A stretch of DNA of 64,000 nt from Deltaproteobacteria bacterium (GTDB lineage Bacteria; Myxococcota_A; UBA796; UBA2385): the NCBI GenBank assembly GCA_018401435.1, contig JAGYJW010000032.1, positions 1 to 64,000 on the forward strand, given 5' to 3'. A program made the position numbers and the translations under genes. Of this stretch, positions 27,973 to 38,530 are shown piece after piece (within the stretch, counting starts at the first letter, position 1; the number at the start of each line of letters is the position of its first letter). A model generated the notes under the pieces. It did no database searches, was not told where the DNA came from, and saw nothing but the letters and a program-made list of their open reading frames with translations.

Positions 27973-28635
27973 GGGCCCGCCTCCGCGACCCGGTCCCGAC
28001 CCGGCAAAGCGACGAAGGGCGGGTGCTCCTGGCGGGGCCGGAGCGAAGGCATATGCTCGATAATATTGGTATAATGCATAGAACCACCCACCTGGTCGTC
28101 GGCGAGCCGGGCGGCGTGGTGGTCGGGCAGCTTCGGTCTCATCGTGAGGTCCCGGAGGAGGAGGGGGGGGAGATGCGGGGCTGCAGCTCCCAAGAGAGCC
28201 GGACTCGGGCCCGTCGCGCCCGCCTGGCGCGATCGGTCACCCAGCCAGGCCGGGCGCGGGACGCCCGGATCCAGGCGGTCTCCATTGGAGAGGCGCGCCA
28301 CCCGCGTCGGCTCCATCGATGGGCGCGCCGCCCACACAGGGTCCCATAGCACCTCGCCTGGGGGCATGACCTCAAAGGCGCGGCCGGCGTCGGATTCCAC
28401 CCGCAAGCTGTCGCCGCCCTCCAGGCGCTGGACGGCGCCGCAGACCTCCGTCGGGCAAGCACCTGGCATCGTGGGCGAGCTGCTGCGCGGGTCGATGGCC
28501 ACCACCCCGGCGCGGCTCGGGCGCAGGCAAGGCGGCGGCATCGGCGCGGCCGTCAACAGCTCCGCGATCCATCGGGTTGCCGACCCCGCCGGCACCCCTC
28601 GATCGGCGCCAGCGGGCCGCCCTCGGAGGGCCCGG
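27973..28635 (-). other. 663-base region without a confident gene
   Basis: Between ldh and sbcC (both minus strand) no conserved gene is visible. One minus-strand reading frame stays open from about 28612 down to past 28090 and has protein-like stretches (CGAVQRLEGGDSLRVESDAG, VARLSNGDRL), but it has no good start or known domain and could be a frame-damaged small gene. The end near ldh is the most AT-rich part of the window. Confidence 0.35.
28051..28083 (-). promoter_or_regulatory. AT-rich candidate promoter upstream of ldh
   Basis: The stretch ATATGCTCGATAATATTGGT followed by ATAATGCATA is strikingly AT-rich for this genome. On the minus strand, toward ldh, TATTAT could be a -10 box; on the plus strand TATAAT (28070-28075) is a perfect -10 but has no gene to serve. 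Neither has a clear -35 box, so the call is tentative. Confidence 0.35.
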
Positions 28636-31600
28636 TCAACGCGCCACGACCCGCACGATGCTGCGTCCGCCTCCCCGTGGCAGGACCTGGACCTGGGCGC
28701 CGATCTTCTCGGCCAGCCCCTGCACATGGGAGATCAACCCCACCTGCCGGCCCTGGGCCTGCAAGGAATCCAGGGTCTCCAGCGCCTTCTCCAAGCTCTC
28801 GGGGTCCAGGCTGCCGAAGCCCTCGTCGATGAAGAGGGTCTCCACCGAGATGTCCCGGGCGGACAGCCCGGCGAGGCCCAGGGCCAGGGCCAGGGAGACC
28901 AGGAAGCTCTCGCCGCCAGAGAGGCTGTTGACCGCCCGCACCTCCTCGGCCATCTCCAGGTCGACCATCTGGAGATCCAGGTTGCTTCCGTCCACCCGCT
29001 CCAGCCGGTAGCGCCGCGCGAGGGTCTTCAGGTGGTGGTTGGTCTCGGCCACCAGGGCTTCCAGGGTGAGGCTCTGGGCGAAGACCCGCAGCTTCTTGCC
29101 GTCGGCGGACCCGATCAGCTCGGCCATGGCGTCCCAGCGTTGAACGATGGCGTCTTGGGCCGCGATCTGGGCGACCAGGCCCGCGGAGCGCTGGCGGTTG
29201 TGGGCGTCGGCGGCCACCTGGGCCTTGAGGGCGGCCGCCCGTTCGGCGCAGGCCTGGGCCAGGGTCTGGGCCTGAGCAAAGCGGGCGCGGGCGGCGTCCA
29301 GCGGACCCTCTGGAGAGGTGGCGTCGGTGCTGGCCCCCTCCTCGAAGCTGAAGTCATCAGGCGCATTCTTGCGGTGCTCTTGCAGCTGGTCGGCCCGCTC
29401 CAGGTGCTTGGAGTCCGCGCGTTGGCGCGCCTCCTTGAGCTGCTCTTGACGCCGGAGCGCAGCCGGCAGCCAGTCGGCGCCTTGGGCCAGGGCGGCCGCG
29501 ATCTCGTCGGGGCTGCGCCCGGTGGCCGACACGGCGGCGTCGCGGTCGGCGGCCTTTCGCTGGGCCAGGGCACTCGCCTGGTTGAAGTGCTGCTCGGCCT
29601 CTGTCACCCGGACCTCGGCCTCGGCCAGGCCCCGCGCGGCGGCCTCGCGGGCCGCTTCGACCCCCTTCCATGCGGACTCAGCCTGGGCCAGGGCACCATC
29701 CAGTCGGGCCCGAACGCCGGCGGTGGGCTCGCCCCCCAGCAAGTCCGCACGGGCGGCGGTCAGCTCGGCCACCGCGCGCTGGCGGGGTGGCAAGGCGTCG
29801 GCGGCGGTGCCGGCCTGGGTCTGCGCCCGGGTGAGGGCCTCCTGTGCAGGCTGCAGGGCGGCCTGGGCGGCCTGCAGCGCCTCCTGGGCCTGGGCCAGGG
29901 CCTGGAGCTGGGCCTGGAAGCTGCGGACCACTGTGTCGCAGCGGGACAGGAAGGCCGCAGGCACCGCAGGGTCCTCGTCCAGCAGGTGCGCCTGCCAGTC
30001 CGGGTCCCAGGCCAGGTGGCCCGAGAGCCCTTGCAGCCGCCCGTCCAGCCGGCCTTCGATGGCCAACAATCGGGCGCCGAGATCCCGCAGCCTTTCGGCT
30101 TCTTCGTCGCGACGAGCGCGGGCGGCATCCAGGCGCTGGCCGAGGTCCACGCGCTCCCGCTGGCGGTGGGAAGCCTCGAGGTGGGCCGCGCGCGCGGCAT
30201 CGGCGTGCTGGCGGGCCGCGCGCAAGGCGGCCAGGGCCGCGGCCTGCTGGGTGGCGCTGGCGGACAAACGCTCCTGAAGCGCGGTGATCATGAAGTCCAG
30301 GTCTGCATTTTCGACCTGGAAGTGCGCCGCCTTCATCAGGGGCAGGCAGGCCGTTTCGAGGCCGGCCGCGCGGTCCTGGGCGGCCTGGTGCTGGGCCAAC
30401 AAGCGGCTGGCCTCTGTGGTGGCGGCCTTGTGCTGGCCCTCGGCCTGGGCCCGAGCCTCGTGGGCCCGCGCGCTCTCAGCCCGAAGCGCGCGCAGTCGCT
30501 CCTCCTGTTCGGCCAGCTTGCTCTCGATGGGGGTGGGCCGGCCGACCCAGGGGTGGTCCAAGGACCCGCACAGGGGGCAGCTCTCGCCGGGCACCAGCTT
30601 GTCCCGGTGCACGCTGACATCGAGGGCCAGGCGCAGACCGGCCTCCTGGCCCTGGGCCTGGAGCAGGGCGCCGGCCAGTCGCTGCTCTTCGGCCGAGTGC
30701 TCGGCGACCGCGCGGGTGGCGGCCTCCTGTTCGCCCCGCACCCGGGTGAGCTCGTCGGCGAGCTGGTTCAGGCTGCTTTGCTGGCGCTGGCGCTCGTCCA
30801 GGCGGTCACGCAGCTGGAGCAGGGCGCGGGACTCTTCGTCAGAAGCGGACCAGCGCAGCTCGGCCGGACCCACCGGGGTCTCGGCCGCGCGGGCGTCCGC
30901 GGCCTCGGCGAGTTCAACCGCCTTCTGAAGGCGGCCATCCAGCTCCGCGCGCTGGTCGATCAGGGGCTGCAAAGCGGCTTCTGCGGCGGCGCAAGTGGCC
31001 CGCTGCCGATTCAGTTCAGCCTGCAGCTGCAGGCGCTGCCGCTGGGCCTCCACCAGCTCCGCCAGGCGCGGGCGACAGTCCGCCCACTCCTCCACCATGC
31101 GCTGCTGGGGCTTGTTTTCGGCCAGCCAGGTCTGCGCTCCATCGGCCTGTGCGCGGGCCTGGTCCACGGCGGCCTGGGCGGCTGCGGCCGCGCCCGGGCG
31201 CGTTGAAGGGCCGCCTGGGCGTCTGTGTCTGCCCCTCGGCCTGCCGGAGATCCGCAGCGGCGGCTTCAGGCGGGTGTCGAGCACGCTGGCGGCATCCAGA
31301 TCGGTGGCCGCCGCGCTGCGGGCAGCCTGGGCAGCATCCCGCCGGGCCTGGGCATGGGCGGCGGTGGCCTGGGCGGCAAGAAGCCCGGCCCGGGCCTCGT
31401 CCTGTTCCTGCTTCAGGCGCTCCAGGCGATCCTCGGCTGCCTTCCGTGCCTCCTCTGCGTCGCGGGCCGCTTGCAGCACCGGCCGCAAGGGCTCGGCGTC
31501 CTGCACCTGGGCGATCTGCAGCCGCTCGGATTCGGCCGCCTCCCAAGCCGCCTGGGCGGCGACCAGCTCGGCCTGGGCTGCATTCACGGCCGAAGCGAGG

Positions 31601-32415
31601 GCCAGGTCCCGCTGCTGCCATTCCAGGACCCCTCGGGCCTCGTCCAGCGCTGCGGTGGCCGCCGTCTGTTCAAGCAGGGCGGCATCCTGGTCCATCCGGA
31701 GCTGCTGGTGCTCCTCTTCGGTGAGCAGCGACACCCCCTGCAGCTGAGCGTTCAGCCTGCCCTGCAGCTCTCTCTCCTGGCGGGCCCGGTCATAGGCCGC
31801 CTTGCCCAGCCGGCCATAGATGCCGGTGTCGGTCATGGCCTCGAGCAGCTCGGCGCGTTCGCCCTCATTGGCCCGCAAGAAGGCCGCAAAGTCGCCCTGG
31901 GCCAGCAAGGCCGAGCGCCGGAACTGGTCGAAGTCCAAGCCCAGCAGGGCCTGGATCTGCCGCAGGGTCTCTGTGCGGCGACCATCGCTGAGATCGACGT
32001 CCTTGACCAGATCTCGCAAGGTCTGGGACTGGGACTGGATGCGGCCGTCGGCCCGGTTGCGCGCCCGGCGCACCTCCCAGCGCGCCCTGTAGCGCCCGCC
32101 ATCCTTGCCGATAAAGTCCGCCTCGGCAAAACCCGCCGCCGCGCCCTTCTTGAGCAGGTTGCGGGTGTCTGTGCTGGTGAGCCGCTGGTCGTCGTCCTGG
32201 CCCGGGCGCCCCGGGCGCACCGTGCTCCGGTCCTGCAGCCGGGGCGTCTTGTCGAAGAGGGCCAGGCAGAGCGCGTCCAAGATGGTGGACTTGCCGGCAC
32301 CCGTGGGGCCCGTGATGGCGAAGAGGCCGACCTGCCCCAAGGTGCCCTTTTCGAGGTCCACATCGAAGGCTTCCAGGCTGGCGATATTCTCGCCCCGAAT
32401 GGCCAGGATCTTCAT
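28636..32415 (-). CDS. sbcC: SbcC/Rad50-type exonuclease subunit (three local frameshifts at 31185-31262)
   Basis: A 1259-residue SMC-like ATPase that with SbcD cuts hairpins and DNA ends. Features: Walker A GPTGAGKST at residues 36-44, the Q-loop segment SALLAQGDFAAFLRA, long Ala/Gln/Glu-rich coiled coils, a zinc hook CPLCGSLDHPW near residue 612, the signature SLSGGESFLVSLALALGL near 1163 and Walker B ETLFIDEGFGSLD. Between about residues 385 and 412 the protein becomes Arg/Pro-rich; there the coiled-coil sequence (AAADLRQAEG, then DAQAALQRARA) continues in the other two frames. Three single-base shifts restore it with no net change of frame. It is coupled to sbcD by a 4-base overlap. Confidence 0.95.
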   Translation of the reverse strand: MKILAIRGENIASLEAFDVDLEKGTLGQVGLFAITGPTGAGKSTILDALCLALFDKTPRLQDRSTVRPGRPGQDDDQRLTSTDTRNLLKKGAAAGFAEADFIGKDGGRYRARWEVRRARNRADGRIQSQSQTLRDLVKDVDLSDGRRTETLRQIQALLGLDFDQFRRSALLAQGDFAAFLRANEGERAELLEAMTDTGIYGRLGKAAYDRARQERELQGRLNAQLQGVSLLTEEEHQQLRMDQDAALLEQTAATAALDEARGVLEWQQRDLALASAVNAAQAELVAAQAAWEAAESERLQIAQVQDAEPLRPVLQAARDAEEARKAAEDRLERLKQEQDEARAGLLAAQATAAHAQARRDAAQAARSAAATDLDAASVLDTRLKPPLRISGRPRGRHRRPGGPSTRPGAAAAAQAAVDQARAQADGAQTWLAENKPQQRMVEEWADCRPRLAELVEAQRQRLQLQAELNRQRATCAAAEAALQPLIDQRAELDGRLQKAVELAEAADARAAETPVGPAELRWSASDEESRALLQLRDRLDERQRQQSSLNQLADELTRVRGEQEAATRAVAEHSAEEQRLAGALLQAQGQEAGLRLALDVSVHRDKLVPGESCPLCGSLDHPWVGRPTPIESKLAEQEERLRALRAESARAHEARAQAEGQHKAATTEASRLLAQHQAAQDRAAGLETACLPLMKAAHFQVENADLDFMITALQERLSASATQQAAALAALRAARQHADAARAAHLEASHRQRERVDLGQRLDAARARRDEEAERLRDLGARLLAIEGRLDGRLQGLSGHLAWDPDWQAHLLDEDPAVPAAFLSRCDTVVRSFQAQLQALAQAQEALQAAQAALQPAQEALTRAQTQAGTAADALPPRQRAVAELTAARADLLGGEPTAGVRARLDGALAQAESAWKGVEAAREAAARGLAEAEVRVTEAEQHFNQASALAQRKAADRDAAVSATGRSPDEIAAALAQGADWLPAALRRQEQLKEARQRADSKHLERADQLQEHRKNAPDDFSFEEGASTDATSPEGPLDAARARFAQAQTLAQACAERAAALKAQVAADAHNRQRSAGLVAQIAAQDAIVQRWDAMAELIGSADGKKLRVFAQSLTLEALVAETNHHLKTLARRYRLERVDGSNLDLQMVDLEMAEEVRAVNSLSGGESFLVSLALALGLAGLSARDISVETLFIDEGFGSLDPESLEKALETLDSLQAQGRQVGLISHVQGLAEKIGAQVQVLPRGGGRSIVRVVAR

Positions 32416-33683
32416 GCCTGCTCCTGGTGGACGAGGTCGATCAGCTCGTGGAAGGCCATCAGCAGGTCTTGGGGCAGCGGGTTGTCGCCATGGGCCTGGA
32501 CCCAGCGCTTTCGAAAGACCTCTTCGGGGAGCACGTCGCGAAGCTGTGCGCCCGGGTGGTGGTCGGCCAGACCACCGTCCTTGCCCCCCGTGTCGCGGAC
32601 GATGCCCGTCAGTCGAACGGCTTTGTCGGACAGCGCAGCCTCGACATCCCGGCGGATGCTGGGGTCGGGTTCAGGCAGGAGCGCAATCACCTCCAGAAAA
32701 GGCATGCGGTCGTAGTTCTCGTCGCCATTGCGCAGGGGCAGCGCCGCCAGGGCAGCCATCAGGGCGGGTCGGGGCAAGGAGCCTTGGGCGGGGATGCGCA
32801 GCAGGTCCACCGTGCGGGGGATGGGCACCGTCCGGATGTCCCGCACCGCGTCCCCCGCGAAGTCCACCACCACCACCTGGTGGCGGTAGCGGGTCTCGGA
32901 GATGTCGAAGGGGATGGGCGAGCCGCTATAGCGCACGGCGTCCCGTCCCCCGACCTGCTGGGCCCGGTGAAGGTGGCCCAGGGCCACATAGGCGAGGTCC
33001 TCGGGGAAGAGGTCCACGGGCAGCGCGTGCTGGTTGCCCCCCAGGATGCGCCGTTCGGACAGCTCGGAGAGGCTGCCGCCGACCATATAGCAGTGACCGG
33101 CGGCCACCCGGGCCTGGCCGGGCTGCGCCAGCTGGCGCAACCGGCTCAGCACGGCGTCATAGAGGGCCCGCACGCCGCCCACCAGCGGGTCGTCGCCCTC
33201 TACCGGGGGCAAATCCGCCGGACGCAGGAAGGGCACCGCCGCCACCCAGGCTGCGACCTCGCCGTCCCGGCCGTGCAGGGGCAGGCACATCGCGTCCAGA
33301 TTGGCGTCGCCGCTGTCCTTGCGGGGCAGACCTCCCACGACCTGGATGCCCATGGGGCCCAGGACGGCTCCGGGAGCGTCCAGCCGGGCCGCCGAGTCGT
33401 GGTTGCCCCCGATGACCAGGATGTCGAGCTTGGGCAAGCGCCGGCGGGCCCGCCCCAGAAAGGAGTACCAGTCCTGTTGCGCGGTGGCGGGCGGGTTGGC
33501 GGCGTCAAAGACATCGCCCGCGATCAGCAGCGCGTCGGCCTGCTGCTGATCGAGCAGGTCGATCAGCCAATCCAGGAATGCGGCGTGTTCCACCCGACGG
33601 GACTGGCCCATGAGGGTCTTGCCCAGGTGCCAGTCAGAGGTGTGGACCAAACGAAGAGAGGGCGGGGAAGGGGGAGCATCCAT
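32412..33683 (-). CDS. sbcD: SbcD exonuclease subunit
   Basis: A 423-residue calcineurin-like phosphoesterase, the nuclease partner of SbcC. Metal and catalytic motifs: LRLVHTSDWHLGKTLMG, LLIAGDVFDAANPP, ILVIGGNHDSAARL, VAAGHCYMVGG and YVALGHLHRAQQVG, followed by YSGSPIPFDISE and a C-terminal capping domain. The stop overlaps the sbcC start (32412-32415), so the two are made together. The start is ATG 33683. Confidence 0.96.
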   Translation of the reverse strand: MDAPPSPPSLRLVHTSDWHLGKTLMGQSRRVEHAAFLDWLIDLLDQQQADALLIAGDVFDAANPPATAQQDWYSFLGRARRRLPKLDILVIGGNHDSAARLDAPGAVLGPMGIQVVGGLPRKDSGDANLDAMCLPLHGRDGEVAAWVAAVPFLRPADLPPVEGDDPLVGGVRALYDAVLSRLRQLAQPGQARVAAGHCYMVGGSLSELSERRILGGNQHALPVDLFPEDLAYVALGHLHRAQQVGGRDAVRYSGSPIPFDISETRYRHQVVVVDFAGDAVRDIRTVPIPRTVDLLRIPAQGSLPRPALMAALAALPLRNGDENYDRMPFLEVIALLPEPDPSIRRDVEAALSDKAVRLTGIVRDTGGKDGGLADHHPGAQLRDVLPEEVFRKRWVQAHGDNPLPQDLLMAFHELIDLVHQEQA

Positions 33684-33745
33684 GGCTTCCCCTCACCCGC
33701 CTCACCCGACCCAACCAGGGCAGAAGTTGTCCGTCTTCCAGAAGC

Positions 33746-34496
33746 TCAGGCCCCGCGGTTCTTGAGCTGCGCCACCAGGAGGTCCCGGTTCATCTGGCCG
33801 ATCACCTCCAGCGGGATGCCCTTGGGGCAGGCCAGGCTGCATTCGCCGAAGTTGGAGCAGTGACCGAAGTCCTCGCTGTCCATCTGGTGAACCATCGCGT
33901 CCACCCGCTGGTAGCGTTCGGCCTGGCCCTGGGGGAGCAGGCCGAGGTGGGTGATCTTGGCGCCGGTGAAGAGCATCGCCGAGGCGTTGGGACAGAGCGG
34001 CCACGCGAGGCGCCGCAGCCGATGCAGGCCGCCGCGTCGAAGGCCGTGTCGGCGTCGTCCTTGTTGATGGGCGTGGCGTTGGCGTCCTGGGCCTGGCCGG
34101 TGCGGACCGAGACATAGCCGCCAGACTGGATGATGCGGTCAAAAGCTGACCGGTCAACCATGAGATCCTTGATGACCGGGAAGGCCTTGGCCCGGAAGGG
34201 CTCGATGGTGACCGTGTCGCCGTCCTTGAACTCGCGCATATGCAGCTGGCAGGTGGTGGTGCGGGCCTTGTGGCCATGGGGCCGGCCGTTGATCACCAGG
34301 CTGCAGACACCGCAGATGCCCTCGCGGCAGTCGCTCTCGAAGCAGATGGGCTCCTTGCCCTGGACCTCCAGCTTCTCGTTGACGACGTCGAGCATCTCCA
34401 GAAAGGACATATCTTCGTTGACGCCGTCTGCGTCGAAGCTTTCGAAGTGGCCAGCGTCCGCCGCGCCATTCTGCCGCCAAACCTTGAGGGTGAGCT

Positions 34497-34500
<4 letters not shown>
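33746..34500 (-). CDS. sdhB: succinate dehydrogenase iron-sulfur subunit (frameshift near 34000)
   Basis: The SdhB/FrdB electron-transfer subunit, about 250 residues once the frame is repaired. The N-terminal 2Fe-2S domain has SDCREGICGVCSLVI and TTTCQLHMREF. The C-terminal domain starts ACIGCGA, and then the frame changes at 33994-34010, where two extra bases break the expected CGACVAACPN motif. Reading resumes with LFTGAKITHLGL and the last cluster motif CSNFGECSLACPKGIPLEVI. GTG 34500 overlaps the sdhA stop. It is the last gene of sdhCAB. Confidence 0.92.
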
Positions 34501-36473
<1,973 letters not shown>

Positions 36474-36480
36474 GACGGTC

Positions 36481-37188
36481 CTACTTGAGCGCGTTGGCGG
36501 TGTCGGGCAACAGGCCCGCGAGCGCCGCCACCGGCATCGCGATGTTGCCCAGGGCGATCAGCAGGCCAAAGGCCACGGCGGCCTTCTGGGCCAGCACAAC
36601 ATAACGGGGGTTGCTGAGCCCCAGGGTGCGCAACATGCTCCAAGCCCCATGGGCGAGGTGCATGCCGAGTGCGGCTTGTGCGACGACGTAGAAGCCCACC
36701 ACAAGCGGGTTCTGGAAGCCTCGCACAAAGTTCTGGTAGGCGTAGCAGGTGAACTCGCCGTCTACCCAGGCGCAGTGCCGGAAGCCTTCGACCCCGACCC
36801 CCGCCACCGTGAACTGGGCGAGGTGGAAGACGATGAAGGCCAGGAGGATGAAGCCGCCAAAGCGCATCGTCCGCACGGCATAGGCGCTGGAGAACCAGCT
36901 GTGCTGGGCATAGGCCTGGGGCCGGGCGGACCGGCTGCGGGACACCAGGGCGACCGCGCTGCCGATATGGGCCAGGACGCAGCCCAGCAGCCCCATCCGG
37001 GCCAGCCAGACGATCTCGGGCATGCCCTGGAGGGTCTCGGCGTAGTGGTTGTAGGTGTCGGGCCCCAGGAAGACCTGGAGGTTGCCGAGCATATGAATCA
37101 CCACGAAGCCGAACATGGCCAGACCGGTGAGGGCCATGACCAGCTTCATGCCGATCGTCGAGGTGGCGAAGCGCTTGAGCCAGGACAT
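36481..37188 (-). CDS. sdhC: succinate dehydrogenase cytochrome b subunit (SdhC, b558 type)
   Basis: A 235-residue membrane protein with five hydrophobic helices, the fused cytochrome-b type that serves alone without SdhD. Candidate haem histidines sit in FVVIHMLGNLQVF, VLAHIGSAVALV, FIVFHLAQFTV and MHLAHGAWSML. The N-terminus MSWLKRFATSTIGMKLVMALTG is typical of this family. ATG 37188 is chosen; the upstream frame is non-hydrophobic. It leads the sdhC-A-B operon and anchors SdhAB to the membrane with quinone access. Confidence 0.93.
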   Translation of the reverse strand: MSWLKRFATSTIGMKLVMALTGLAMFGFVVIHMLGNLQVFLGPDTYNHYAETLQGMPEIVWLARMGLLGCVLAHIGSAVALVSRSRSARPQAYAQHSWFSSAYAVRTMRFGGFILLAFIVFHLAQFTVAGVGVEGFRHCAWVDGEFTCYAYQNFVRGFQNPLVVGFYVVAQAALGMHLAHGAWSMLRTLGLSNPRYVVLAQKAAVAFGLLIALGNIAMPVAALAGLLPDTANALK

Positions 37189-37320
37189 CGTGGTGTCACC
37201 CGGGGGGCAAGGGAAGACGGCCGATGGGAGCGGAGAGGCCGCTGTTTCCGGGCTCTCGGGTCTATGCGACGGCCCTGCGGGGGTCAAGCAAGGGCCCCGT
37301 CGGCCGGGGAAGAGGGGGCC

Positions 37321-37926
37321 TCAACCGCCTGTTGCGGGCGGATCGGGTGGCTTCGGGGCGTCTTCGGTGCTGCCTTCCAGCACGCCGCTGGCCCGCAGGA
37401 AGGCCTCGCCCAGGCCCGCCCGACCGGCCGCCGCAGGGTTGGAGCGCGCAGCCAGGAGGTCGCGCAGGCGCTCGTTTGCGGTCACCAGCTGCTGGGTCAG
37501 GCTGGAGAGCAGGAGCCGGCGCAGGGCCCGCCCGCGGGGGTGCGTCTCTCGCACGAGTCGCTGGAAGGTGGCAGGGTCGAGGACGGCGACGATCACTTCT
37601 GAGGCCGCGACCCCGGTGGCGGTGCGGCGGGAGCGATCCACCACCCCGATCTGTCCCAGCAAGGTGGGCGCCCGCAGCTCGCCCACCGGCCGCTGCTTGC
37701 CGGCCACGTCGCGCTTGAGGATGGCGATGCTGCCGCGCAGCAGGAAGTAGAGTTCGGTGCCGGGGTCATCCTCCCGCACCACCACCTGGCCCTTGGGGAC
37801 GATGCGCACCGAGCTGGCCTGTAGAATGCCGACCAGATCGTCCACCTCGGCGTTGATGCGGGGGTGGGCGGCGATCAGCCGGGCGGCCTGGGTGCGGTAG
37901 ACCGGATCGGGCGAGGGTGCGGTCAT
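37321..37926 (-). CDS. cyclic nucleotide-binding domain protein
   Basis: A 201-residue protein with a Crp-like cyclic-nucleotide-binding fold at about residues 25-150: ASSVRIVPKGQVVVREDDPG, TELYFLLRGSIAILKRD, LGQIGVVDRSRRTATGVAASE, IVAVLDPATFQRLVRE. The phosphate-binding cassette has R-T-A after a modified GQIGVVD rather than the usual GELAL, so ligand binding is uncertain. No DNA-binding helix-turn-helix follows. GGAGG precedes ATG 37926, which lies one base after the stop of the sister gene upstream. The pair probably forms one transcript. Confidence 0.8.
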   Translation of the reverse strand: MTAPSPDPVYRTQAARLIAAHPRINAEVDDLVGILQASSVRIVPKGQVVVREDDPGTELYFLLRGSIAILKRDVAGKQRPVGELRAPTLLGQIGVVDRSRRTATGVAASEVIVAVLDPATFQRLVRETHPRGRALRRLLLSSLTQQLVTANERLRDLLAARSNPAAAGRAGLGEAFLRASGVLEGSTEDAPKPPDPPATGG

Positions 37927-37927
37927 C

Positions 37928-38482
37928 TCAGCCTCCGCTGCCGAGCAGGTCACGCAGCCGGATGGCGGGCAGGTCCGCCGGCTCTGCCCGCCCGTCCGAC
38001 CCGCTCTCCAGGGCACGCCAGGCCTCCTGGATGGCCTGGTTGGTCACCCGCACCCGGTGGGTCAAGGTGTGCATCAACAGGTATTCGATGGCGGCCACCA
38101 CGGCGTTGTCGCCCGCGGTGTCCAATAGCTCCCGGCGGATCTCCAGGCAGGTGCTGTCGCGGCGCGCGCGCACCGTGGCGCTGCGGGCCCGCCCCGTGGC
38201 GTAGAGCGCCGTCTCACCCACGATGTCCCAGGCGCCGACGGTGCCCACCACCCGCTCGCCATCCGGGGTGCCCACCAGGGCCACCAGCTCGCCATGCACC
38301 ACCAGCAGGGCGGAGTCCGCTGGGGCGCCCTCTCGGAAGAGCACCTGCCCGGCCTCCACCTCGACCGGCGGCGCCTGCCGCAGCACCCAGGCCACCTCTT
38401 CGGCAGACACCGGGCGGCGCAGGTGCAAGCTGGCCAGGCCGTGCAGGTAGAAGCGAGCGGATTCGACCGGGTCGGTGCGCAA
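37928..38482 (-). CDS. cyclic nucleotide-binding domain protein (second copy)
   Basis: A 184-residue protein with a Crp-like domain: PVEVEAGQVLFREGAPADSA, LLVVHGELVALVGTPDGER, IVGETALYATGRARSATVRA, TCLEIRRELLDTAGDN. The cassette IVGETALYATGRARSATV is closer to the classic GE(L/T)AL...R(S)AT pattern than in the sister protein, so this copy is the better ligand-binding candidate. No output domain is attached. The start is TTG at 38482. The two tandem copies share layout but little sequence. Confidence 0.78.
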   Translation of the reverse strand: MRTDPVESARFYLHGLASLHLRRPVSAEEVAWVLRQAPPVEVEAGQVLFREGAPADSALLVVHGELVALVGTPDGERVVGTVGAWDIVGETALYATGRARSATVRARRDSTCLEIRRELLDTAGDNAVVAAIEYLLMHTLTHRVRVTNQAIQEAWRALESGSDGRAEPADLPAIRLRDLLGSGG

Positions 38483-38530
38483 GGCGGCCTCGGTGGGCGG
38501 ACCTCGGCCCGCTAACCCGCCTTGCCGCGA

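Noticed and set aside
28070..28075. Plus-strand promoter from the perfect TATAAT
   Set aside because: No -35 element at a proper distance and no plus-strand gene follows.
28144..31206. A 1020-codon plus-strand open frame antisense to sbcC
   Set aside because: Its product is low-complexity Gly/Leu/Gln/Arg sequence with no domain, and the minus strand carries a clear SbcC. Long antisense frames are expected at this GC content.
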